DNA of 64,000 nt, from contig JAMKCF010000003.1 in the NCBI GenBank assembly GCA_023634235.1, positions 21,794,742-21,858,741 of the forward strand. The letters run 5' to 3'. The notes beneath the pieces are model-generated. The model was not told the DNA's origin. It ran no database searches and saw only the letters and a program-made list of their open reading frames with translations. Position numbers and translations under genes: made by a program. Below, piece after piece: positions 13,101 to 25,100 of this stretch (within the stretch, counting starts at the first letter, position 1; the number at the start of each line of letters is the position of its first letter). The stretch is from Pisaster brevispinus (lineage: Eukaryota > Echinodermata > Asteroidea > Forcipulatida > Asteriidae).

Positions 13101-16100
13101 GAATGGGACTGGAGAAGTTACTGTATATACGGACGTATAACCCTCTCACTTTCCTAGGGAAGTACAAGACTAAGAACCAAAGACTGTTTAGATGGAGTTT
13201 GCTTTTGCAGCCCTATGCGATCAAAATTGTTCATTTGGCCGGCAAAGAAAATGTAATTGCCGATGCTCTTTCTAGAGCATAAAAAAGGTATTTTTTTCGT
13301 GTTCCCAGTTTAAAGGAGAGAGAGTTATAGAGGAAGAGAGAGAGAAAAAAGAAAAAGAAAAAAAAACAACAACAACAACAATTTTTGTCAACAACAACAA
13401 CAAAGTTTGGTTTTTTTTCTCTTAAGGGAGGGAGGTGTCATGGTCCAGAGTAAAAACGTTAGGATTAAAGTAGCAGTGAAATAATGTTTCCTTTATTTAA
13501 GTATCACTATAGAAGGTCATATAATTCCTTAGTGGGGCGAGCACACATACTTTAAGTTTGGGGTGGGCAGTCACGCGTGTTTTAAACTTGCTAATCGTTT
13601 TGAACTTTTCTTCGTACGCCACACAAACACCTGATTTGCAGATATGAACAGAATATTGGAATTCGCAGAGTTTGGAGAATGCCGAGAATTCAGGATTCAC
13701 TATATAAGTGAGGATTGCGGCCATCCTCGGCCCTCACATTTTATTTTCTTCAGTTTCGGGGCGGAGGTCTGCAGAGTAGCAGAGTGGGCAGAGAATTCCT
13801 TCTGAGTGCCCACGTTGGAGCGGCATTTTTGGTTGCCGGACTGTGATGTTCGACATGTTTTAGTTTCGCCGTTCCTGCACGGATCAATCCGTGAAACCTC
13901 CAGTAAAGTTCGTCGCTGCAGAAACCATGCAGTAGGCTGCTACGGGCGCCGGTGGTTTTTCTATGACGGGGAGTTTGCACGTCGACGAGGCAGAGCTGTA
14001 ACTTCCCGAGGGCGCCGGACTTTACGACACACAGACTCGTGACTTGGGCATTGTGTGAGTTTCTTTTCCTCCGAGCTGCGGTCGTCGGACTTTGTTGTAC
14101 CGGTTGCGTGAAGCAACGAAGGTACGAAAGCAGAGAGCACTGAGGGGGCGGACCATTTTTCCACACCGGGTTTCATCACATCGCGTGTACCTTGGAAGGG
14201 TAGCAATCTACGGGGACATTTTCATCAAAGTAGGCGGACATTGGTCTTCAGCTCTCTACGAGAGAGCCGAGGTATACTAAAGGTTGTTGGGTCTTCGACC
14301 CTATTTTTGTCTGGGCTGCTCGCGCCCCCCTTTAATTTAATTCATATCACAACCGGTTAACCGACTTTTTGTATTGCCTTTTTATTATTATTGTCAGTTT
14401 TCGTAATGGTTTATATTAAATTTAATTGAACATACTTGCTGCTTCTTATGGTGCTTGTCTGTTTGACTATTTTTGTTACCCTTCAGTTCCAGGGCGGGGT
14501 TATTTTTAGAAATCTCTGGCTTGGGAATTTGGGTCGTAACAATGTTATATCCCTATATTAAAGTAATTGGCAGCTTTTGTACTGTAGAGTGAACTCCGAC
14601 AAGTTTGGTCATCAATACAGGGATGCATGTCTTTCCTTAGTGTCACACAAATCAGAAAACACTGTTTATATGTTAAATATATTACCTCGGCAGTTTTTAT
14701 TTATTTTTATCAAAGTTGCATGTCCATGTCTAAAGTAATATTAAACAGCAAACATAATTTTGAAAGAAGTACAATGTACATGAAAAGTGCATACACAAAA
14801 ATTAAAGTTGATCCAGTTCGGGATAGCTGAAGCATTTGTATTTTCCATCTGGGTTCCGGTTCGGGTATGGATTTTATTCACCACACAACATGGGAGTGGA
14901 ACTTTACGGTAAGCCACATGTCGATATTTCCTGGAGATTAATAAGAATTTAATAAACAGAAAAGTATAAGTACCAAGTAAGTAAACTTGTGAATTTACTA
15001 TACTAGTTCATACTGTAATACAGTGTAGCCATTTATTTTGCGGAATCAATCAATCTATCTTAATACATGTAATCTTGTTGACCATACAAACAATACTATA
15101 AAAATGGAAGGAGTCAGTTGTAACTTTCTGTAGAGTTATGTAATTTTTTAATGATTTTTTATGATCTGATTTTATGTTCTGTTTAAAGTTGTACAGTGTA
15201 CATGTTTATTTACAAACAACATGGTGTATATGGAGACAAAACACGATGTCTTTTGTTGAACTTTTTCAATGTACAATACTGGTAATGTTATTAAACAGTT
15301 AAGAGTTTTAAACATACAATCGCTTTTGTCTTAAAAAACTACTTACTTGTCAACTGTTCCCTGTACACCCCTTCTTCCATATTGAGCTTGGTACTGTAAA
15401 TGTGCAGTCTGCAGAACTGCAGGATGCAAACAGCAGGCTTCCAACCATTCATGCTGGCTGATACACTGGTCCTGAGCATCCAGGTTGATCCTCAAATCTG
15501 TATTTTTGTGCGAATTGCATCAACCTCTTCACAGCAAATACAATTTGAAATATCAGGTTGCATGTTGCAATGTCAACAAGTACACCTGGCTATAATAAGG
15601 GGGGAGGAGAGGAGAGAAAAAACCTTAACATTGTGATGTGTGCAAATACTTTTTGTGAAGTTCATTTACAAATAAACCTCGCAAAAACAAGTTTTAATTT
15701 TACTAAAACTAGGATTACTTTATTCATTAACTTTTAATATTTATATATAAATATTTTTTTGTTATTTTATTATGTTTTTGGGTTTTTGGGTTTTTTTTGG
15801 GGGGGAGAAGGTAGGTTTCCTTTTGTCTTTTTCTTGTTTTGTTATTTGTAAGCCTATACAAGTGTAGGCTTATGCATGGGTCCTTGTGGGAAAACAACGG
15901 AACGATGGACCCCACAAGGTATTCTTCATTTAACTTGGACCCAACAGAGGAATTATTTAGAAAAAGAAAATAATAGAACAGCAATAGCAGGACCCCACAA
16001 ACCGGATCCATAAGGGTGGGGTGTGTGCCCCAACACATGCCAACTTAAAGGGTACACTACATTTAACAATTGATTAATTGAACAATACTACCCAACAAGT

Positions 16101-19100
16101 TTGCGTGTGTGTGTGTGTGTGTGTGTGTGGAGGGGGGGGGGGGGACTTGATCCCAATATTTCACATCTTTGAATGATTAGACCATGTACATGTAGTAAGT
16201 AACTATTTTAGGATTTCACCCATGCATTGCGTCAAAACATTTATCCAAAATTACTTTTAAACTTTGATGGTTAAAAGGGTGCACTAAAATTAAATACCAC
16301 ACTGGATAGGATTACTGCGTAAGGTGAAGGGTAATTCGGGATAAACAAGTTATTTTGCACATTCAGGGGTCGAAATACCAACCTAGCTTACATTACTAAT
16401 GCCGTCAAAACAATGTTTGATTTTTGAATGGAGCCTGATAGTGATAGTTAATTTACCCATAAGTAAAAATAAATGAATACAAAAAAACTCAAAGCAAAAC
16501 AGTTTTCTGCATCTATTTTCTTTTCTTTTTTAATTAAAATGATTCAATTAGCATGATTAGTACTAACTAGTACTTTTTTAGTAGTAGTGGTGAAAATATA
16601 CATAACTATCAATTGAACTTTATCATCATGAACATGTTCTCTCTGAACAGTACATGTAGGATGTACATGTAGGATGTACTAGTGTAAAACATACTACACT
16701 AGTACTAGTACTAAGCACTATTTATGACTATCATTCACTACGTAAACTATGCCTGTCAATTCACACGTGTGTGGTGATCCATGTGTGTACTGGCAGTGGC
16801 ATGAAGATACATGTAGTCAATCGGCAAAAATCACCGGGCAAGGCGAAGGATTTTACAAACCCAACAGTTAGTGTAGAACTAGACCCAGAAGCTTTAACAA
16901 AAAACGTACTGGGTTCTTGATAGGTCTAAGATGCAACATCAGTCATTTAATTGTACTCACGATCATGTTTTGTACTCCAAATTGACGATTTTGTTAGTCA
17001 ATATGAGCTGAGAAACCATCCATCACGATTCATGTCTCGCATGTATCGACGGGTGCCCTGCCACAACACCGCGTAGTTTACATTGTTGAGGCAGGGCACC
17101 CGTCTGAAAGCAGGCGGTTGTTTTTACAAGCTATTTTGTTGGGTATTTTTATCATTTTTGAGGCATTTTTTGTGGCTTTTCAAATGAAATCAAGTCAAAA
17201 TTTCAACCACCTTCACTAAATAAAAACCAGGAATGTATTAGAAGTCCCCTCTACTCACCAGTCTGTGTTTAAAAGACGATCGTTGTCCAAATCGGATTCC
17301 TCTTCGTCGTCATCTTCGCCGCCTTGGCCTACCGGGGCAATGGGCTCGAACCTGCACGGTTCTGCACCACTCACCACGGACTTCTTATGACTTCGTCGGC
17401 AGCGGGGTCAGGCAAACTGAAATTGCTGGAATCACTACCAGAATAAATACTGTCGCTACTGCTGTCACCGATGACATCCTCTGTTACACTGTGTTCTTTC
17501 AGCCATGGTGAAATATGCAGGAGAATTTGTGAAACAAGCCTAAGCGAAGGGAAAGTAATTGCTTCCTTCACGCTGTTGTGTATGACAACACAAGACCTAT
17601 ACCACTCTGTGACGTCACGCAGTTGTTTGCGGAAGCTGTGTGCACAGGGACTCTACGTGGGGGGTCTTTTCGCGATTCGGAGTGGCGAGTGCAAAAAAAT
17701 GGGTCTATAAAAGTATTTTTTTTTGCATGAACAAAAGAGCCAACTCTTTGGTTTTTATTTATGTGACATAATGAAGTATCATTCTACAGTTTTATTATAG
17801 AAGTGAACCGCAGCACAAATCGCTCTAGTAACACATTTTAATGTTACCAAAATACAACGACAAGACAACGTGCCCGCCACAATTTAATTATTACGTTTAA
17901 TGTTACCAAACATTACATGTAGACAACGTGACTACCACAACCCAAATACTATTTTGTAATAATACCCATATACAATGATGTGAAAACGTTTGCTTATAAA
18001 ACTTTTCGGTAACGTTGCATGAATTACCAACATGCAACCAATATACAACATTGGTTGAAAATCATGTAGAGATCTGACGTTTATGCAACGTAGTCAAAAC
18101 GTTGCCATCCCATCGAACAAATTGCATCCTTATCACAAAGTTGTGCGTGGTTGTAGCCACGCATTGTGTTAGCTGGGTATTAGTAAAGCTGCAAAAGCAT
18201 GTTAACCCAACCGGTCCAAACCCCTCCTACTATCAGTTTGGTTCTTGAGACAACCAACCAATACATCCATTATGCCACATCAGTAGCAATTTGAGGCCCA
18301 CACCTCTCTGTAGAGAGTAGATATATAGCCAATGCCCGAGGTGCTTCAATGAGAGTGGTAAACAGGAGAAGCCACAAGCTGTGCTAAATTAATGGGATTT
18401 GGCCACTGTTGGAAAAAGAATGTTCTAGCCTTAACCTTGGTCTCTTTCCGCAGTGGCAATCTGTGGCACCGATTGGTCACACACAGGAATGCAACGAGAG
18501 GAAAGTATGACATGGGTGCAGATCCCATGTTGAGATTTTGAGGAATCTTGGAGTACGTGACTATGGTTGTCTGACTTTGTGGGATTTTGTAGTGCAGGGC
18601 AAAGGATCATTGTTTTGAACCAGTGAAAGAGGCACGTCATGCTTTCTAAAACCGGACATTTGGTTATTGATTTACCGTAGAGTATAGTATTTTTTGCAGA
18701 GAGGGTCTCTTGCCAAGGAGGGGGGGGGGGTCGCTGAACGGTTTCATCCAGTGTGTATAATCTTTGAGCTTTCCAAGTTATTAGCCTCATGTTTTTCTAT
18801 TCACTTTCTCAATAATTTACACTCTTCTTTTTGAATTGTGCTGATTCCTAAATATTGAATTTCTTCACAGGAACTGACAGCATAGTACCAAGTTTGACAT
18901 GCCCCGAAGACATTAGCACAACATCAGCCAATGCAACTTGGACTGTCCAGACAGCGACTGATGCGTCTGGCGTTGCACCTGTTCAAGGCAGCCATACTCC
19001 TGGAGGGGCACTTCCTGTAGGCTTCACGACAGTTACCTACACTGTCACTGACAACTCAGGCAACCGTGCCTCTTGCTCATTTCTCATAAGCAGATCACGT

Positions 19101-22100
19101 AAGTAAATAGCTACACAGTCACTGAACTTCACTTTTTAATTTCAACAATGGGCGGTCGGTTGGCGTAGTGATTTGTTGTCCTCTCCTTCCACCTCTCTGA
19201 CCCTAGTTCAAATCTTGCTGGGGGCAATATGTGATTGAATGGGTTTTCCTTTGGGAAAAAAATTATCTTGGCTTTTCCTCTTAAATCGTCTAAAATCGAT
19301 TCCTTCCTCGTCTTTACTCCATTGGGTTCTTAGCTATTATAGTAATCGCGGTAGTTATATCTGGATAGATAGATAAATACGTAATATTTTCAGGCAGGCT
19401 TATCTTTCTGTTTTAATCATTTCTCATTTTCTGTTGCCCTCGTTTGCCAAAAAATTGTATTGTATTATGAAAGAACCCCACTGAAACCAAACCATACCGC
19501 AGGCCAACCCTTGTTCTAGTACATGAGGGTAATTGATTCCCAAAGCCATGTGAATTAGGTCAATACCAGCTTTTTTGAGTGATGTCTAATGATCATTGTA
19601 CCATTCCACACAGCGGGCAATGATCGGTATGTTCCGTTCATTACATCATGCCCTCGAAATATCCAACGAATTGCTGCTTCTACCACATCTCTGCCGACAA
19701 TTACCTGGACAACACCAACTGCCTATGACGATTCAGGGCATACGAGGCTCGTCATGAATACTCATTCTCCAGGAAGTACCTTCCCCATAGGAACCACCTC
19801 AGTGGAATACCGATTTGAGGATACTGAAGGAAAGTCTACTCGATGCGTCTTCAATGTCGTCGTAAGCGCACTGGGTGAGTGCCTTTTATTTACTGTGTGG
19901 GTTTAATCAGACCAGATGAGACTTCATACTACTACTGATATAGACACTGCCTTCCTACCGGGTCTTCATTGAAAATGTTTAAGGCTCCCAGGCGCAGTTT
20001 GTTCTTTTTGTAAGTCTTAAGTATGAGGGTAGGCAACCATGGTGGCATAACTACTGTTACACCCTCTCTTTGGATCCAGCCTACGTGTAATTTGGTGGCA
20101 ACATTTAGCTATGGCACTGATGATTCAAAAAGGGACCTTTGGGTACTCATACACCGCAATCAAAGTTAACGGCCAGGGGCTGTGCAAACTTTGTTTCCTT
20201 GTTTATATTACTCTACAGGGGTCGAAATTACCCTAGATTTTCATGGTAGCCAGCAGGGCTAGTAATTTAGATTTGTTAGTAGCCCTGATTAGCCCCCAGT
20301 AGCCAACAATGCATGAACGACATACTTTTCCGAGCCGTTATTTGTCACACAGCGAAGTGAATACATTGACCATTTTATTTGATATAGCGCCATTATACGC
20401 TCGTAAAGATGTTCACCTGTTTACAGTGTCACTAGGCTACTTCCGAATAGTCGAGAAGCGTAGTCCAACCACTGTCAGTAGACAGAGTTTAGGCTAAACT
20501 TAGCCGAACAACGGCTCATGATAGTTTTTGCACGAACTTGGGCATAGATGCCGACATAAACAAAGATGTACCGAGCGAAGTTGATAAAAAGGCAATTTGA
20601 CATAATATTGTTATGTAAGTAAACATCCTGTATCCATTTCTTTTTACTTTGACTATTCTCATGAAAACAAGTGTCACAACCTGGGTGTTCAAAATATTAT
20701 ACACTTTCTGTGGCCTCAACGCAGTCTCAGGTAAATAGTGAGTGATCACATTCATTTCCGTTAAAACTACAGGTTTTAAATGTAATAGATTTCCACATTA
20801 CTTTCTTTGATACTTCAAATGTTATCAATAATCTTTTCATAAATTTACTGAAATAATTCTCACAATAACACAACACGAACCCCTATGAAACCCAAACACC
20901 AAGTCAATGTTTTGTATTGCCCGCAAGTTCACACCAAACAAGGCTAAAAGCCACTCTTGGTTAGGGGCTTCAAAAAACCAATAACTATTAAAATGTTAAA
21001 TTTTACTGTATGTCCCATTATAAAGTGGTTTTCTCAATTCGTTTGGGCATGTCATCGTAGAAGTGCAAAACTCATACTCCTTACTCTTTATACACTTATC
21101 TGAAGATCATACACCCTTAGTGACAGGATGTCCTCAACCCATCAACGTCAACTTGCCACACGGTAATGATGACGTGGTTGTAACATGGACTGAGCCATCA
21201 ACTTCTGAAACCAGTGGAGTATCAACAACTGTGACCCACCAACCTGGATCTGGTTTCCCAGATGGAGTTACCACAGTCCAATACACGTTCACTAATCAAG
21301 CTGGCAATTCTGCAATCTGTACATTTATTGTCACAGTGTCAGGTGAGTAATTGTTTTTTTTTTTAATTAGTAGCATTTTCATTTTTATTTACATGAAGCT
21401 CTCACTGGCAAGGTAATCATGGTATTCCCCATTATATACTTGATAATAACACGTGAATAGCCTTGGCTGTATGTATATATTCATTTAATTAGGTTGTCTC
21501 GTTTTACCAGGGTAGCTCATCAGTATTCAAAGAAGTGATCTTTTTTTGGAACCCTGGATAAACCATACAAAGTTACTCAATTTCAAAGACATCACCATTA
21601 TGATATGTTGAATCATTGAATTATCTGTTTCATGGAAAAACCGGTGAAAACAGTGACCTTGTGACTTTGATGCAATTTGTGGTTTTCTTAAAAAATTGTA
21701 TTTGGTTTCCGAATTCATCATGGTTTTATACAGCAATTTAGACAAACATAATAAACACGTATGTACAAGTACTTAAATGCGCAGTGTTTTTTCAGTACTT
21801 TTGTTGCCTAATTTCTTTTGAATCAAGTTCTACCTATGCTAAGCCAGCCTCCTCTGGTAACTGTTGAACCTACATCAGCTACGGTCACCTGGCAGGCATG
21901 GAATGATACCATGGATACAGGAGATGGACCAGTCATTGCATACATAGTCTATTTCACCTCTATGGAAGACTACGATTGGGTATCTGCTGGAAATATTACA
22001 GACTCAACTCACGCTAAATACAGTTACCTGGTTGAAAACTTAGAGCCAGGTACGGAGTACAGCTTCAGTGTAGCCGCTGTAAGAGATGATCAAGGAGGGG

Positions 22101-25100
22101 AAGGCCCCATGAGTCCTTCAACCAGGATGCAGACCCTGCTACCAAGTACAGTATCAACTCAAAGAACCACAACACTGGGTATGACTTTGACATGGGCATA
22201 ATTATGTGGCTCAAAAAGGCACAATTACCTTTAGGGGGCAAACTTGAATTCACTTTCAACTCCCAATCAAAAAAAGTGTAAATAAATGCATTCGCTGAAC
22301 GTTTTACATTTTGTTTAATTAATTTTACATTAATAATTGTTTTTTTCTACTGGAGACTAATAACAACTAAAAATGAAGCCCCCCCAAAAGGGTGTACTTA
22401 ACTCATTATTTTGTTTGCAGGGATTTCTCCCTATCTTTCTAAGACAAGTTATAACAAAATCTCAGTATAAATGAAAAATTAGATATACAAGAACACGTTT
22501 TATGAGCAATTTATGTTTTGCAGCCACGAATGAAGCTCCTTCAGCTGAATTGCCTCTAACTATAGCACTCATCTGCGTGGTCGTGGTTGCCATCATTCTT
22601 GTGGGATGTTTGGTTTACTTTTTTGGAGTTCGAAAGAGAAAAAATCAGCATTCAAAGCCGCAAGAACCAACATCAGACCAAGAAATGGTAAGTAGATATG
22701 TGTTAAAAATATATTACTGGATGTGCTTGACAATCTTCAAAAGATACACATCACTGGAAAGTTGCATTCGAACCCTGAAATATATTGGTCAACAAATATC
22801 GAATACGCCATGCCAAATGTCGAGACTGAGACTGGTATCAAATGTGTATGACACTTGCAATTATTATCCTCGTTGTTCAACAATCTTTAACTCATGTTTT
22901 GAAGAAAAACCAAAAAAAAAAAAATGGTTTTATACTTAGGGATATGTCATATCTACTTAGGGATATGTCATATCTTTTGGTTATGCAATTTTAAGCGAGA
23001 AAGTGATGTGAACAAAAGGAAACGTTTATGATTTTCTTTCTCACGAAAACGTTTTGCTCCTTTCAGCTTTTCAAACTGTCTGAAAAAATGTCCTTAATAA
23101 CTTTTGACATAACCCTTAATGTTCTCACAGTTTCAAATAATGAGTAACATGAACATGCCTACTATATTATGCTTAACCTCCCCACAGACCACTTACGAAC
23201 ATGAAACAGCACCCGACGATAAAATCAACAAATCTGCAATTGACTTTGAGCAAGTTGGTCAAAGTCAAGCATCTGCGTACGAACCAGTCAAAGATGTCCA
23301 TTTGTCCCCGACCTATGAAGATGTCGGTTTGCCTACGTGGGCTGAACCATGGAATATACCGTGGGACAAATTTATGGTTGGGACTAAAGTGCTAAGAAAG
23401 GGGCAGTCTGGTGAGGTTGTGTATGGTGGAGTGATGATTGAAGGAGAAATCTGCAAGGCTGCTATTACGAAGCTACAAGGTAGACATTGCCCAACCTTTT
23501 AGAAATATTTTTGATGGGAATAACTTCTTCAAAATATCTGTGAAAATACATCTTTTGCGTTAAAGACCAGACTAAAATTCATTTAAAATGCGATCAATCA
23601 ATTGAAAGGAAGTTAACAGATATTTCTGTTCACAAAGAGTAAACATATTTCATTTAGGAAAAAGTAACCATTTTGAATTGCCCTTCTCCGGAGCTTTTCT
23701 GAAAGATTTGCGAAAAGGCCTGTTACGTCATACATCATTTGTGGGAGTTCTGTTTAGTATAGCCGCTTTGTTGCTATAACAAAGCACCATGCCCCAAATT
23801 TTTCGATCGATAATTACCAACAATTTTGCAGTGTACAAAAATAAAATTTCTTTTGACAAACAAACACTCTATTCTACAAGTTCAAAGAGCATTCCCTCCC
23901 GTTAACAATTTTGGGCTCAATTTGCGTTTAAAACAATTTTGATTTCAGAACATACATCCCCAGACAACAGAAAGATCTTCCTGGACGAATTCCAATCCAT
24001 GACCAAAATCAGTCACCACACAAACATTGTCAGGATTCTTGGTGCATGTCAACACGAAGGTAAACCATTCACACATTATATCACGCCTGCACGTCATGAC
24101 CGACCCCCAAAATAGTTCCATTAATACATATTGTACTCCAATGGTGGACTTTTGGGACACTAGGTGGCATCAAGCTTACCAGGTTAGTTCATTATTCTTG
24201 GTAATGAGCGCATGCTCAGAACTACTGAATAGGATTGAACTTTTCTCTTCTCACTTTGCAAAAACTTAAGGTGAACTGTACGTAGCGCTGGAATATCTTC
24301 CTAATGGTGACCTTCGCTCCTACCTGAGGAACGCTCGATCAATGGATGGGGAAAAATCTTTATTTTCCGACAAGCTGCTTCAGATTGCTTTAGATGTCGC
24401 TAAAGGAATGCAGCACCTTGCTACATCTGGAGTGAGTATCCAGATGGGAAGAAAACCCTGGTACCATTTATATTGTTATGCCAGTCACGGTGATTGAATG
24501 GATCTAAACGTTACAACACCTTCATGACCTGACAAAAATAGTGTGACACATTATTTGTCACTCTATAGGCTGCCGTGGACAGAGGAAAGCTAACAGTTAT
24601 GGCTGTAAAATTCGGTACTTTTTGAAGAGATTGTTGGAGATTGTTGGATTGTTGGAGTCACAGTGACCAGCAGGAAGGAGAATAATTGAATAATGGCATA
24701 AACACAACAAATTGCGAATGCTGTGTAATAAATAAACTACGAAATACCTCAATTCCTTCTTGCTTTAAACAAATAACTTCCTTACGGTTTGTGCACTCCT
24801 ACATCCACAGGTGATACACAGAGATTTGGCCGCAAGAAATATCCTTCTTGACGCAAACCTGGTTGCAAAGATTTCTGGCTATGGTTTGTCACGAGGAGAA
24901 GATATGTATGTGCAGTTGTCAAAGGTAAACCATCCCTCTTAACAATCAACCTGCTATTATTCCATTACCAAACATGTATTAGCTTCACCTTGCATTTCAT
25001 TTTGTTTTCTACCCTCAGACTCGTGTTCCTACACGCTGGTTGTCTTTGGAGTCGTTGGCGCACAAGACTTACACTACAAAGAGTGACGTGTGAGTGTGAA

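Larger units (their letters stand above)
7332..14541 (+). mobile_element. Gmr1-like Ty3/gypsy LTR retrotransposon, nearly complete
   Basis: The two direct LTRs (1105 and 1106 bp) begin TGTCATGG and end GTAACA. The flanking bases are ATGT on both sides, a 4-bp target duplication. The internal region has a PBS, one gag-pol frame and a polypurine tract. Pol order is protease, integrase, reverse transcriptase, RNase H, as in Ty1/copia, but the RT and integrase sequences are of the Ty3/gypsy type. That combination defines the Gmr1 group known from deuterostomes. The frame carries two stop codons in gag and a one-base shift in RNase H, so this copy is probably defective. I counted about ten substitutions between the LTRs (about 0.9%), so insertion was recent. 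Confidence 0.92.
15586..17258. other. Intron of the P2X7-like pseudogene with several repeats
   Basis: It contains a dispersed repeat (15860-16045), a (GT)n tract at 16105-16128 followed by a G run to 16144, ACTAGTACT-type short repeats near 16560-16715, and the 15-bp-arm palindrome at 17048-17104. Confidence 0.6.
14802..17571 (-). pseudogene. P2X7-like C-terminal 'ballast' domain protein, three exons, decayed
   Basis: Exons on the minus strand are 17571-17259, 15585-15347 and 14930-14802, with GT/AG borders that join in phase. Exon A starts [10 protein letters not shown], is Ser/Asp-rich and contains [10 protein letters not shown] and [14 protein letters not shown]. Exon B has [13 protein letters not shown] and [12 protein letters not shown]...LQYQAQYG. 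Exon C has [17 protein letters not shown] and [20 protein letters not shown]. This series matches the cysteine-rich Zn-binding C-terminal domain of P2X7 receptors, which also occurs alone in many invertebrate proteins of unknown role. Lesions are a frame change at about 17372-17400, a TGA at 15573-15575, a frame change at about 15490 and one at about 14870. No P2X channel part is present. Confidence 0.75.
4126..18170. mobile_element. Candidate DNA transposon carrying THAP and P2X7-ballast genes (interrupted by an LTR element)
   Basis: An 18-bp perfect inverted repeat, GTGTTACTAGAGCGATTT at 4397-4414 and its reverse complement at 17817-17834, brackets two convergent genes. The flanking TTTTAAA/CATTAAAA bases are also similar. 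Outside both repeats lie related tandem repeats (GACAACGTG units). Inside, 170-220 bp from each repeat, a TGACGTCA motif lies in opposite orientations ahead of each gene's ATG. Without the 7.2-kb LTR insertion, the part between the inverted repeats is about 6.2 kb. No transposase core was found, so mobility is inferred from the ends. The outer limits given are approximate. The alternative is a host gene pair flanked by an old inverted duplication. Confidence 0.55.

Noticed and set aside
15727..16038. 103-codon minus-strand ORF.
   Set aside because: It overlaps a dispersed repeat and low-complexity T-rich sequence; no domain.
17371..17571. Acidic minus-strand ORF as a stand-alone small gene.
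   Set aside because: It is exon A of the P2X7-like gene; after a one-base shift the next frame continues into the typical EPCRFEP and NTDW text.
24811..24924. DFG loss as a sequencing error.
   Set aside because: GGC TAT GGT differs from GAC TTC GGN by several bases and the frame is intact on both sides.
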